6,472 nucleotides of DNA from Alcaligenaceae bacterium (GCA_012512545.1 JAAZDZ010000198.1:1-6472); one strand, 5' to 3'; positions 1 to 6,376 are shown, counted from the stretch's first letter. Notes: generated by a model not told the origin, from the letters alone. Program-made: numbers and translations.

Positions 1-12
1 ATGAAACCTCCC

Positions 13-17
13 GGAGA
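13..17 (+). promoter_or_regulatory. Shine-Dalgarno site that decides the pcaI start
   Basis: GGAGA lies 5 nt before the TTG at 23. An in-frame TGA at 2-4 blocks any longer reading frame, and no ATG or GTG lies between that stop and the TTG. The TTG with this ribosome site is therefore the best start. The ATG at position 1 is in a different frame. Confidence 0.75.
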
Positions 18-22
18 CCGAC

Positions 23-715
23 TTGATCACCAAAATCTCTGCTTCCGTCGCCCAGGCCCTGGAAGGCATACAGGACGACGCTACAGTGCTCATCGGCGGC
101 TTCGGCACCGCAGGCATTCCGCTGGAACTCATTGACGGCCTGTGCGAACTCCCCGTCAAGGGTCTGACTGTTGTCAACAACAACGCAGGCAATGGCGATA
201 CGGGGCTGGCCGCGCTGCTGAAAACCGGCAAGGTCCGAAAAATCATCTGCAGCTTTCCGCGCCAGGCCGACTCCCATGTTTTCGACGCCCTCTACCGCGC
301 AGGCAAACTGGAGCTCGAACTGGTGCCACAGGGCACTCTGGCCGAAAGGCTGCGCGCCGCAGGCGCAGGCATCGGCGGCTTCTTCTGCCCCACTGCCTAC
401 GGCACCGAACTGGCCGCCGGCCGCGAAACACGCGAAATCCGCGGGCGCCACTATGTATTTGAAGAGCCCATTCATGGCGATGTCGCCCTGATCAAGGCGG
501 AACGCGGCGATCGCTGGGGCAATCTGGTGTACCGCAAGGCTGCGCGCAATTTCGGCCCGGTCATGGCGACCGCTGCAAAACTGACTATCGCGTCCGTGCA
601 TGAAGTCGCGGAGCTCGGCGAGATCGACCCCGAAACCGTTGTGACGCCCGGCATTTACGTAGATCGCATCGTGCAGGTCGAACGGCAGGCCACCGCTGCT
701 GGCGGCTTCGCCTGA
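23..715 (+). CDS. pcaI: 3-oxoadipate CoA-transferase, subunit A (PcaI)
   Basis: This is the alpha subunit of the cytoplasmic transferase that moves CoA from succinyl-CoA to 3-oxoadipate, the penultimate step of the beta-ketoadipate pathway. The 230-residue product has the usual length for a separate A subunit. Residues 18-33 (ending GGFGTAGIP) closely match the class I CoA-transferase signature of this subunit. The stretch NNNAGNGDTGLAALL and, further on, RKIICSFPRQ, ELVPQGTLAER and GDRWGNLVYRKAARNFGP are typical of PcaI. The start is TTG with a good Shine-Dalgarno site; the less efficient codon may lower expression. The partner subunit follows 88 nt downstream. Related SCOT/ScoA or AtoD-type subunits are the alternative, but pcaF and a PcaR-type regulator nearby favour PcaI. 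Family assignment is very sure; substrate is inferred from similarity and context. Confidence 0.96.
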   Translation: MITKISASVAQALEGIQDDATVLIGGFGTAGIPLELIDGLCELPVKGLTVVNNNAGNGDTGLAALLKTGKVRKIICSFPRQADSHVFDALYRAGKLELELVPQGTLAERLRAAGAGIGGFFCPTAYGTELAAGRETREIRGRHYVFEEPIHGDVALIKAERGDRWGNLVYRKAARNFGPVMATAAKLTIASVHEVAELGEIDPETVVTPGIYVDRIVQVERQATAAGGFA

Positions 716-740
716 GGCATCTGGCAAAACAGCGCTGACC

Positions 741-775
741 CCGCCTTCAGCCGCGCAACGGCACTGATAAGGCGG
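741..775 (+). other. Intercistronic hairpin between pcaI and pcaJ
   Basis: CCGCCTT at 741-747 is perfectly complementary to AAGGCGG at 769-775. Inside it, GCCG (750-753) pairs with CGGC (759-762) around a 5-nt loop, so a two-part stem can form in the transcript. No T-run follows, so it does not look like an intrinsic terminator. The element fills much of the 88-nt gap between two subunit genes that need about equal expression. It may affect mRNA processing or stability, or pcaJ translation; that role is inference. Confidence 0.55.
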
Positions 776-803
776 TGTACCCATTTGCAGAAAAGGACAT
801 CAC

Positions 804-1454
804 ATGGCCACCTACCAAGCAAGAACCAAGCAGGAAATCGCCCAGCGCATCGCTCTGGACATTCCTGACGGCTCCTACGTCAATCTGGGCATCGGCATGC
901 CCACCCTGGTTTCCAACTATCTTCCTTCCGACCGCGAAATCATTCTGCAAAGCGAAAACGGAATCCTCGGCATGGGCGAAGCCGCGGCCAAGGGCGAAGA
1001 AGACTACGACCTCATCAACGCGGGCAAGCAGCCTGTCACCTTGCTTGATGGCGGCGCGTATTTCCATCATGCCGACAGTTTCGGCATGATGCGCGGCGGC
1101 CACCTGGATATCTGCGTACTGGGCGCCTTTCAGGTATCAGCCACCGGCGACCTGGCCAACTGGAGCACGGGCGAACCCGGCGCGATTCCCGCAGTGGGCG
1201 GCGCCATGGATCTGGCCATCGGCGCCAGACAGACCTGGGTCATGAGCACCCTGCTTACCCGCGATGGTGTCAGCAAGCTGGTGGAAAAATGCAGCTACCC
1301 GCTGACAGGCATCGGCTGCGTGACGCGCTTCTACAGCGACCTGGGCACACTGGCCTGCACCCCAAACGGCTTGCAGCTGATCGACCTGGCCGATGGGCTG
1401 GACAAGGCCGGACTGGAACGCATTATCGGCCTGCCGATTGCTGACCCCGCCTGA
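804..1454 (+). CDS. pcaJ: 3-oxoadipate CoA-transferase, subunit B (PcaJ)
   Basis: This is the beta subunit of the succinyl-CoA:3-oxoadipate CoA-transferase and carries the catalytic glutamate that forms the enzyme-CoA thioester. The 216-residue protein contains the LQSENGILG signature at about 48-56, which places the catalytic Glu at residue 51. Other family stretches are NLGIGMPTLV (27-36), LLDGGAYFHHADSFGMMRGGHLD and the glycine-rich GEPGAIPAVGGAMDLA. The ATG at 804 has AAGGA at 793-797, spacing 6. A SCOT-B/ScoB-type 3-oxoacid transferase is the main alternative, but operon context with pcaF favours 3-oxoadipate as substrate. The next gene starts 43 nt downstream on the same strand, so cotranscription is likely. 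Confidence 0.96.
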   Translation: MATYQARTKQEIAQRIALDIPDGSYVNLGIGMPTLVSNYLPSDREIILQSENGILGMGEAAAKGEEDYDLINAGKQPVTLLDGGAYFHHADSFGMMRGGHLDICVLGAFQVSATGDLANWSTGEPGAIPAVGGAMDLAIGARQTWVMSTLLTRDGVSKLVEKCSYPLTGIGCVTRFYSDLGTLACTPNGLQLIDLADGLDKAGLERIIGLPIADPA

Positions 1455-1497
1455 GCACGCCCACCGATTTCTCATTCCAACCACGACACCCTGTTTC

Positions 1498-2220
1498 ATG
1501 ACCCTGAAAGAAGCCACCCTGGTGACTGGCGCCAGTTCCGGCATTGGCCGCGCCATCAGCGAGATGCTGCTGGAAAACGGCCGCACCGTCATCAACCTGG
1601 ACTACATCGCGCCAGACTGGAGCCACCCCCAGCTGGTGTCATTCCAGGCCGACCTGACCAACGCCCGGCAGACCCGCGAACAGGCGCAGCGCATTACGTC
1701 CGGATACGCCATCACGGCGCTGGTGAACAACGCAGGCGCCACCCGCCCCGGCACCATCGACACCGCCACGCTGGAAGACCTGGACTACGTTGTGGCCCTG
1801 CACTTCCAGGCCACTTTGATTCTCATCCAGGCGGTGCTGCCGTCGCTGCGCGCCTGCGGCAATGGCCGCATCGTCAATATGAGTTCGCGCGCCGCTCTGG
1901 GCAAGCCTGAGCGCGTGGTCTATTCCGCCACCAAGGCCGGCCTGGTGGGTATGACCCGCACACTGGCCATGGAACTCGGCGGCGACGGCATCACCGTCAA
2001 TGCCATCGGCCCCGGCCCCATTGCCACTGAACTTTTCCGTAAAAGCAACCCTGAAGGCGCTCCGCGCACCGAGAAAATCATTGACAGCATCCTCGTCAAG
2101 CGACTCGGCACGCCGGAAGACGTCGCCAGGGCTGCCATGTTCTTCCTTCACCCGGAGAACAGTTTCATTACCGGTCAGACTCTGTACGTCTGTGGCGGCA
2201 CCTCGTTAGGCGGCGTCTGA
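1498..2220 (+). CDS. Short-chain dehydrogenase/reductase embedded in the pca operon
   Basis: This 240-residue classical SDR is predicted to be a cytoplasmic NAD(P)-dependent alcohol/ketone oxidoreductase. Visible motifs are the TGASSGIG nucleotide loop (10-17), Asp35 at the end of the second beta strand (suggesting NAD(H) over NADP(H)), NNAG (77-80), catalytic Ser129, and YSATK with Tyr142 and Lys146. PGPIAT near residue 180 and a C-terminal TGQTLYVCGG are also typical. The Asn usually found in the central helix appears to be His102 (ALHFQAT where families show NLxG). The ATG at 1498 puts the fold start in the right place, but no clear Shine-Dalgarno site precedes it, so translation may depend on coupling to pcaJ. 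The frame stays open back to 1393, but that leader overlaps pcaJ and is not SDR-like. Substrate is unknown; a BenD-like dihydrodiol or a 3-hydroxy acid feeding 3-oxoadipate is possible. Confidence 0.9.
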   Translation: MTLKEATLVTGASSGIGRAISEMLLENGRTVINLDYIAPDWSHPQLVSFQADLTNARQTREQAQRITSGYAITALVNNAGATRPGTIDTATLEDLDYVVALHFQATLILIQAVLPSLRACGNGRIVNMSSRAALGKPERVVYSATKAGLVGMTRTLAMELGGDGITVNAIGPGPIATELFRKSNPEGAPRTEKIIDSILVKRLGTPEDVARAAMFFLHPENSFITGQTLYVCGGTSLGGV

Positions 2221-2241
2221 AGCGGCCTTATCGGCTGTTTC
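2219..2241 (+). other. Hairpin at the SDR stop codon, upstream of the Bug gene
   Basis: The last two bases of the SDR stop codon and the following sequence form a 9-bp stem (2219-2227 with 2233-2241, two G-U pairs) around a TTATC loop. It is followed by pyrimidine-rich DNA (TGGCTTCCCTTCTTT) rather than a pure T-tract. It could be a weak or partial terminator, or a 3'-end stabiliser that separates expression of pcaIJ-SDR from the Bug gene. Function is inferred from position and pairing only. Confidence 0.4.
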
Positions 2242-2301
2242 TGGCTGGCTTCCCTTCTTTGCCCGACGTTCCTGACCTTCAACCCTCAACTTGTGAATCC
2301 C

Positions 2302-2305
2302 GGAG
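2302..2305 (+). promoter_or_regulatory. Shine-Dalgarno site that decides the Bug start
   Basis: GGAG lies 5 nt before the ATG at 2311. An in-frame GTG at 2293 would be an alternative start, but it lies upstream of this site and would put six extra residues ahead of a normal signal peptide, so ATG 2311 is preferred. Confidence 0.75.
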
Positions 2306-2310
2306 TTTTT

Positions 2311-3321
2311 ATGCGTCCATTCAAGAACACCCGCCGCAGCGTGCTGCGCGCCCTCGCGCTGGCCAGCGCCTTGTCTTTCGGCGGCCTGAGCGCCATGGCA
2401 CCGTCCACTGCAGCTGCCCAGTCGTTCCCCACCAAGCCCGTCACCATCATTGTGCCGTTCTCCGCTGGCGGCACCACTGATATCCTGGCCCGCATTATCG
2501 GCCAGTACCTGGGCAACAAGTTCGGCGAAAGCGTGGTGATTGAAAACCGCGACGGCGCAGGCGGCAACATCGGCACCCAGACTGCCGCACGCTCCAAGGC
2601 CGACGGCTACACCCTGCTGATGGGCACCGTAGGCACACACGCCATCAACGCCGCGTTGTACAGCAAGCTGAACTTCGACCATGTCAAGGATTTCCAGCCC
2701 CTGACCCGCGTCGCCATGGTTCCCAACCTGCTGGTCGTCAACCCCGAGCGCCCCTACCGCACGGTTGAGGAACTCATCGCATACGCCAAGGCCAACCCCG
2801 GTGAAGTCGCTTTCGCCTCGTCGGGCAACGGTTCTTCCATCCACCTGTCGGGCGAGCTGTTCAAGCTGATGACCGACGTGGACATGCTGCACGTTCCCTA
2901 TCGCGGCAGCGCGGGCGCCGTCACCGACCTGCTCGGCGGCCAGGTTGACATCATGTTCGACAACATGCCCTCTGCCATTCAGCACGTGCGCAGCGGCGCC
3001 CTGGTGCCGATCGCCGTGACCCCTGCCCTGCGCTCCGAGCAGCTGCCGGACACCCCGACCATCGCTGAAGCCGGCGTTCCCGGCTACGAAGCCACTTCGT
3101 GGTTCGGTCTGTTCGCCCCTGCAGGCACGCCGGATGATGTCGTGCAAACCCTGCACGCAGCGATTGTCGAAGGCTTGAAGGACCCTGAAGTCATTGAAAA
3201 GTTCTCGGCTCAGGGCGCCGTCATCGTGGCCGAAACACCTGAAGAATTCGCTGCCTTCATCGCATCCGAAACCGAAAAATGGGCAGATGTGGTGAAACGC
3301 TCCGGTGCTACCGTAAACTAA
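2311..3321 (+). CDS. Bug/TctC-family periplasmic solute-binding protein
   Basis: This 336-residue protein is a Bug-type receptor of tripartite tricarboxylate transporters (TTT), which bind organic acids in the periplasm. The N-terminus has a basic segment with TRRSVLR (7-13), resembling a Tat motif, then a hydrophobic stretch to about 26 and a likely cleavage after Ala-Ala-Ala at 34-36. The mature part begins FPTKPVTIIVPF. It shows the two ligand-loop motifs of the family, PFSAGGTTD (49-57) and GAGGNIGT (82-89), then ADGYTLLMGT, HVPYRGS and the LPDTPTIAEAG segment. Full length, no break. No TctA/TctB membrane genes are in the window, so it would use partners encoded elsewhere, as is common for orphan Bug genes in Bordetella relatives. 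Its place between the SDR and pcaF suggests an aromatic acid or a C6 dicarboxylate ligand. TphC (terephthalate) and AdpC (adipate-type acids) are known relatives with such ligands; the actual ligand is inference. Confidence 0.93.
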   Translation: MRPFKNTRRSVLRALALASALSFGGLSAMAPSTAAAQSFPTKPVTIIVPFSAGGTTDILARIIGQYLGNKFGESVVIENRDGAGGNIGTQTAARSKADGYTLLMGTVGTHAINAALYSKLNFDHVKDFQPLTRVAMVPNLLVVNPERPYRTVEELIAYAKANPGEVAFASSGNGSSIHLSGELFKLMTDVDMLHVPYRGSAGAVTDLLGGQVDIMFDNMPSAIQHVRSGALVPIAVTPALRSEQLPDTPTIAEAGVPGYEATSWFGLFAPAGTPDDVVQTLHAAIVEGLKDPEVIEKFSAQGAVIVAETPEEFAAFIASETEKWADVVKRSGATVN

Positions 3322-3345
3322 GCCCTATTGTCATCACTGCAAACC

Positions 3346-3350
3346 AGGAG
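3346..3350 (+). promoter_or_regulatory. Shine-Dalgarno site that decides the pcaF start
   Basis: AGGAG lies 10 nt before the ATG at 3361. The frame also opens at a TTG at 3328, but that start lies upstream of this site and adds 11 residues not seen at the start of thiolases, so ATG 3361 is preferred. Confidence 0.75.
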
Positions 3351-3360
3351 AAAATCCGAT

Positions 3361-4566
3361 ATGAGCAAGCAAGCATTCATCTGCGACGGTATCCGCACGC
3401 CGTTTGGCCGCTACGGCGGCGCTCTGTCCAGCGTCCGTCCCGACGATCTGGGCGCCATCGTCATCCGCGCCCTCATGGAGCGCAATGCCAAAGTGGACTG
3501 GCAACTCGTTGACGACGTACTGTTCGGCAACGCCAACCAAGCTGGCGAAGACAACCGCAACGTCGCGCGCATGTCTGCTCTGCTTGCCGGTTTGCCCATC
3601 GACGTGCCCGGCGCCACCATCAACCGTCTGTGCGGTTCGGGCCTGGACGCCATTGGCTCGTCAGCCCGCGCCATCCGCGTAGGCGAAGCCGGCCTGATGA
3701 TTGCGGGCGGCACCGAAAGCATGACCCGCGCACCGTTCGTCATGCCCAAGGCAGGCACTGCTTTTTCGCGCGCCAATACCGTTTATGACACCACCATTGG
3801 CTGGCGCTTCGTCAACAAGCAGATGAAGGAACAGTACGGCATCGACTCCATGCCCGAAACGGCTGAAAACGTGGCAGACGACTTCGGCATCGAACGCGAA
3901 GCCCAGGACCGCATGGCCCTGGCCAGCCAGATCAAGGCCGCCGCTGCCCAGAAGGCAGGCATTCTGGCCGAGGAAATCACCCCGGTCTCGATTCCCCAGC
4001 GCAAGGGCGACCCCGTCATCGTCAAGGACGACGAGCACCTGCGTGAAACCTCTCTGGAAGCGCTGGCCAAGCTCAGGGGCATTGTGCGCCCCGATGGCAC
4101 CGTTACCGCAGGCAATGCCAGCGGCGTGAACGACGGCGCCTGCGCTGTGCTGCTGGCCGATGAAGAAAGCGCCGCCAAACACGGCCTGACGCCGCGCGCC
4201 CGCGTGGTCGGCATGGCCATGGCTGGCGTAGCTCCCCGCATCATGGGCATCGGCCCGGCGCCTGCTACCCAGAAGCTGCTGGCCCAGACAGGCATCAGCC
4301 TCGACCAGATCGACGTCATCGAACTGAACGAAGCCTTCGCCGCTCAAGGGCTGGCCGTGCTGCGCCAGCTTGGCATCCAGGATGACGACCCCCGCGTCAA
4401 CCCCAACGGCGGCGCTATCGCCCTGGGCCACCCGCTGGGCGCCAGCGGTGCCCGTCTGGCCATCGCTGCCGTGAACCAGCTGCACCGCACGGGTGGCCGC
4501 TATGCGCTGTGCACCATGTGCATCGGCGTCGGCCAGGGTATTGCTGTTCTGCTCGAAAGAGTGTAA
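3361..4566 (+). CDS. pcaF: 3-oxoadipyl-CoA thiolase (PcaF)
   Basis: This cytoplasmic thiolase cleaves 3-oxoadipyl-CoA with CoA into succinyl-CoA and acetyl-CoA, the last step of the beta-ketoadipate pathway. It has 401 residues, the normal PcaF length. The nucleophile is Cys91 in [10 protein letters not shown]. The other active-site elements are Asn323 in NEAF, His357 in GHPLGASG and Cys387 in CIGVGQG, all intact. The insert [20 protein letters not shown] (about 141-160) before MPETAENVA is typical of PcaF/PaaJ-type thiolases rather than short acetoacetyl-CoA thiolases. It starts 39 nt after the Bug gene and is the last gene before a strong terminator. PaaJ of phenylacetate degradation catalyses the same reaction, but the linkage to pcaIJ and pcaR supports the pca assignment. 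Confidence 0.96.
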   Translation: MSKQAFICDGIRTPFGRYGGALSSVRPDDLGAIVIRALMERNAKVDWQLVDDVLFGNANQAGEDNRNVARMSALLAGLPIDVPGATINRLCGSGLDAIGSSARAIRVGEAGLMIAGGTESMTRAPFVMPKAGTAFSRANTVYDTTIGWRFVNKQMKEQYGIDSMPETAENVADDFGIEREAQDRMALASQIKAAAAQKAGILAEEITPVSIPQRKGDPVIVKDDEHLRETSLEALAKLRGIVRPDGTVTAGNASGVNDGACAVLLADEESAAKHGLTPRARVVGMAMAGVAPRIMGIGPAPATQKLLAQTGISLDQIDVIELNEAFAAQGLAVLRQLGIQDDDPRVNPNGGAIALGHPLGASGARLAIAAVNQLHRTGGRYALCTMCIGVGQGIAVLLERV

Positions 4567-4574
4567 ATAGCGGC

Positions 4575-4611
4575 TTTGGCGCGCTGCCGCAAGGCGGCGC
4601 GCCAGGCTTTT
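4575..4611 (+). terminator. Rho-independent terminator of the pca operon
   Basis: An 11-bp stem (GGCGCGCTGCC at 4578-4588 with GGCGGCGCGCC at 4593-4603, one G-U pair) encloses a GCAA tetraloop of the stable GNRA type. Three more pairs (one A-U, two G-U) can extend the base to 4575/4606. The run TTTT at 4608-4611 follows. It lies 11 nt after the pcaF stop, so it should end the pcaIJ-SDR-Bug-pcaF transcript and insulate pcaR. The T-tract is short, so some read-through is possible. Confidence 0.8.
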
Positions 4612-4638
4612 ATACTCATTCACAACAACAACACTCAT
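4611..4638 (+). promoter_or_regulatory. Possible pcaR -10 element and ACTCAT direct repeat
   Basis: TATACT at 4611-4616 matches five of six bases of a sigma-70 -10 box and overlaps the end of the terminator T-tract. No convincing -35 box is found 16-18 nt upstream, where the terminator stem lies. ACTCAT occurs twice (4614-4619 and 4633-4638), 19 nt apart, close to two helical turns, with CAACAACAA between. IclR regulators of this group often bind repeated sites at their own promoter, so this could be an operator; the assignment is tentative. Confidence 0.3.
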
Positions 4639-4646
4639 CCGCAGCC

Positions 4647-5450
4647 ATGACAACCGCCCTCTCCACGTCCCCCGCCAGATCGCCTGGCGACGGCTACGTT
4701 CAATCCTTTGCCCGGGGGCTGGCAGTCATTCGCAGTTTCAGCGCCGATGCGCCATCCCAGACCATCACGGATGTCGCGCAGCGCACGGGCCTGACCCGCG
4801 CTGGCGCGCGCCGCATCCTGCACACCCTGCATGCGCTGGGCTATGTGGAAATCGACGGCAGGCAGTTCCGCCTGACCGCCAAAGTGCTGGATCTCGGCTT
4901 CGCCTATCTCAGTTCCCTGCCCCTCTGGAGCCTGGCCGAACCTTTTATGGAAGCCCTGGTTCGCGACATCAACGAATCCAGTTCCATCGCCGTGCTGAAC
5001 GGCAACGAAATCATCTACGTTCTGCGCGTACCCACTCAAAAAATCATCTCCATCAATCTGGGCGTAGGCAGCCGCCTGCCCGCCTATTGCTCTTCCATGG
5101 GAAGGGTGTTGCTGGCCGATCTGAGCGACGCCGAGCTCGAAGAACAACTGGCCACCACCGAACTGCTGGCCCGCACGCCCTACACGCTGACCCAGGCCGA
5201 CCGCATCCGCGAAGAAATCCTGCGCGTGCGTCAGCAAGGCTGGGCACTCATCAATCAGGAACTGGAACTGGGCCTGATTTCCCTGGCCGCCCCCATCACC
5301 AACCGCAACGGCAAAGCCATGGCAGCCATCAACGTCGGCATGCACATCAGCCGCATGGACGCCGGACAGGCGCAACGCGACATTCTGCCCAAACTACTGG
5401 CCACCGCCCGCCAGCTCAGCGAACACGCAGCCCGCTCAGGCGCTTACTAG
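4647..5450 (+). CDS. pcaR: IclR-family transcriptional regulator of the beta-ketoadipate pathway (PcaR type)
   Basis: This 267-residue DNA-binding protein is likely the regulator of the adjacent pca genes, sensing a pathway compound such as 3-oxoadipate or protocatechuate. The opening YVQSFARGLAVIRSFS (17-32) is characteristic of the PcaR/PcaU/PobR subgroup. A winged helix-turn-helix spans roughly 37-67 (ITDVAQRTGLTRAGARRILH, then LGYVE). The C-terminal effector domain contains LPAYCSSMGRVLLA, GLISLAAPI and AAINVGMH, as expected for IclR proteins. ATG 4647 is chosen because the domain begins just after it. The frame is open back to 4509, but that leader runs through pcaF and the terminator. 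No Shine-Dalgarno site is visible; the leader is an unstructured CAA-rich stretch. The gene is co-directional with, and downstream of, its presumed targets. PcaU or PobR is possible; context favours PcaR. Confidence 0.88.
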   Translation: MTTALSTSPARSPGDGYVQSFARGLAVIRSFSADAPSQTITDVAQRTGLTRAGARRILHTLHALGYVEIDGRQFRLTAKVLDLGFAYLSSLPLWSLAEPFMEALVRDINESSSIAVLNGNEIIYVLRVPTQKIISINLGVGSRLPAYCSSMGRVLLADLSDAELEEQLATTELLARTPYTLTQADRIREEILRVRQQGWALINQELELGLISLAAPITNRNGKAMAAINVGMHISRMDAGQAQRDILPKLLATARQLSEHAARSGAY

Positions 5451-5535
5451 CAACGCACTCAGCGCAGGCGGCGACGCAGGGTTCTCAAAACTGCGCCACA
5501 ATAAGTCTTTTTTGCTCAGACCGGAAAAGACACCC

Positions 5536-6357
5536 ATGCTGCACTGCTTGCTTCGCTCCCGCTTCGTCCCTGTCATCCATGCCCTGACAGCCGCCACCCT
5601 GTCCGTGGCAGCGCTGGGGGTGGCGCACGCCCAACAACGTCCTTCTCTTGATGTCCCCTACATCAAAACGCCCGACGCCGTGGTGGAGCGCATGCTGGAA
5701 CTGGGGCAGGTCGGGCCGGACGATTACCTGATCGACCTCGGATCGGGCGATGGCCGCATCCCCATTGCCGCCGCCCTCAAACACGGCACGCGCGGCCTCG
5801 GGGTGGATCTTGACCCGGCCCGCACGGAAGAAGCCCGCGCGGCCGCCCAGGCAGCCGGCGTGGCCGGACAGGTGAAGTTCCGCACGGAAAACCTGTTTGA
5901 TACCGATCTCAGCCAGGCGACGGTCATCAGCATGTATCTGTTCAATGAGATCAATCTGCGCCTGCGCCCCGAGCTGCTCAAGCTCAAGCCCGGCACCCGC
6001 ATCGTCGCCCATGCCTTCCACATGGAAGACTGGACGCCCGAGCGCCACGATATTGTCGAACACCGCGACATCTTTCTGTGGACCGTGCCCGCGCAAGTGG
6101 CAGGGCTCTGGAACGTGGAGGTGCCCGGCCACCGCAACTTCGTCCTGCGCGTCTGGCAACAGTTCGACCGTGTGCAGGCTGTTTCCACCACCATGGACGA
6201 ACACTCCATTCCGGCCATCGAAATGACGGTTTCCGGCCCGGAAATCCGTTACACGCTTCACACCCTGGATGGCGAACATACCTACACCGGCACCGTGGAC
6301 GGCAAGCGCATGAGTGGCACCAGCAGTGTGGGCGATTGGTCAGCCACGAAAATGTGA
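5536..6357 (+). CDS. Predicted exported class I SAM-dependent methyltransferase
   Basis: This 273-residue protein has a Rossmann-type SAM-binding domain. Motif I is LIDLGSGDGRIPIAAAL (65-81), with the acidic motif II residue Asp91 in GVDLDP, and a later stretch ATVISMYLFNEINLRLRPELL (128-148) followed by GTRIVAHAFHMEDW (153-166). DLGSGDGR and the YLFNEINLRLRP-type segment resemble the FAM173/ATPSCKMT group of lysine methyltransferases, a similarity judged by eye. The N-terminus (1-32) looks like a Sec signal peptide: basic residues, a hydrophobic run and AHA|QQ as a likely cleavage site. That is odd for an enzyme needing cytosolic SAM; it might instead act as a membrane anchor. A small C-terminal region (about 225-273) with alternating polar and hydrophobic residues looks beta-rich. 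GGAAAAG at 5523-5529 serves ATG 5536; a TTG at 5512 is less likely. Substrate is unknown. It is probably unrelated to the pca genes. Confidence 0.8.
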   Translation: MLHCLLRSRFVPVIHALTAATLSVAALGVAHAQQRPSLDVPYIKTPDAVVERMLELGQVGPDDYLIDLGSGDGRIPIAAALKHGTRGLGVDLDPARTEEARAAAQAAGVAGQVKFRTENLFDTDLSQATVISMYLFNEINLRLRPELLKLKPGTRIVAHAFHMEDWTPERHDIVEHRDIFLWTVPAQVAGLWNVEVPGHRNFVLRVWQQFDRVQAVSTTMDEHSIPAIEMTVSGPEIRYTLHTLDGEHTYTGTVDGKRMSGTSSVGDWSATKM

Positions 6358-6376
6358 TCACACGGCCAAAAGTTGC

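Noticed and set aside
1..22. ATG at position 1 as the start of a gene
   Set aside because: It is out of frame with pcaI, and no long reading frame from it can be supported here. The bases could be the end of an upstream gene, but the window does not show enough to tell.
1393..1497. N-terminal extension of the SDR into pcaJ
   Set aside because: The extra 35 residues overlap pcaJ in another frame and do not resemble SDR sequence; ATG 1498 places the TGASSGIG loop at the usual distance from the N-terminus.
2206..3156. Long antisense open frame of 316 codons opposite the Bug gene
   Set aside because: It lies opposite a clear, full-length Bug gene and its composition (rich in Gly, Ala, His, Gln, Val) is typical of a high-GC antisense shadow. 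No domain or ribosome site supports it.
4509..4646. N-terminal extension of pcaR into pcaF and through the terminator
   Set aside because: The leader overlaps pcaF in another frame and crosses the terminator hairpin; ATG 4647 begins just before the conserved IclR region.
3661..4653. Long antisense open frame of 330 codons opposite pcaF
   Set aside because: It lies opposite an intact thiolase with all catalytic residues and has no recognisable motif; it is a codon-bias shadow.
5462..5513. Inverted repeat GCGCAG/CTGCGC followed by six Ts, as a pcaR terminator
   Set aside because: The stem is only 6 bp with a 23-nt loop, and the T-run starts 11 nt after it. It is too weak to call, although some terminator for pcaR may exist here.
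5512..5535. TTG start at 5512 for the methyltransferase
   Set aside because: It lies in the T-run and upstream of the GGAAAAG site; ATG 5536 has the ribosome site and gives a normal signal-peptide N-terminus.
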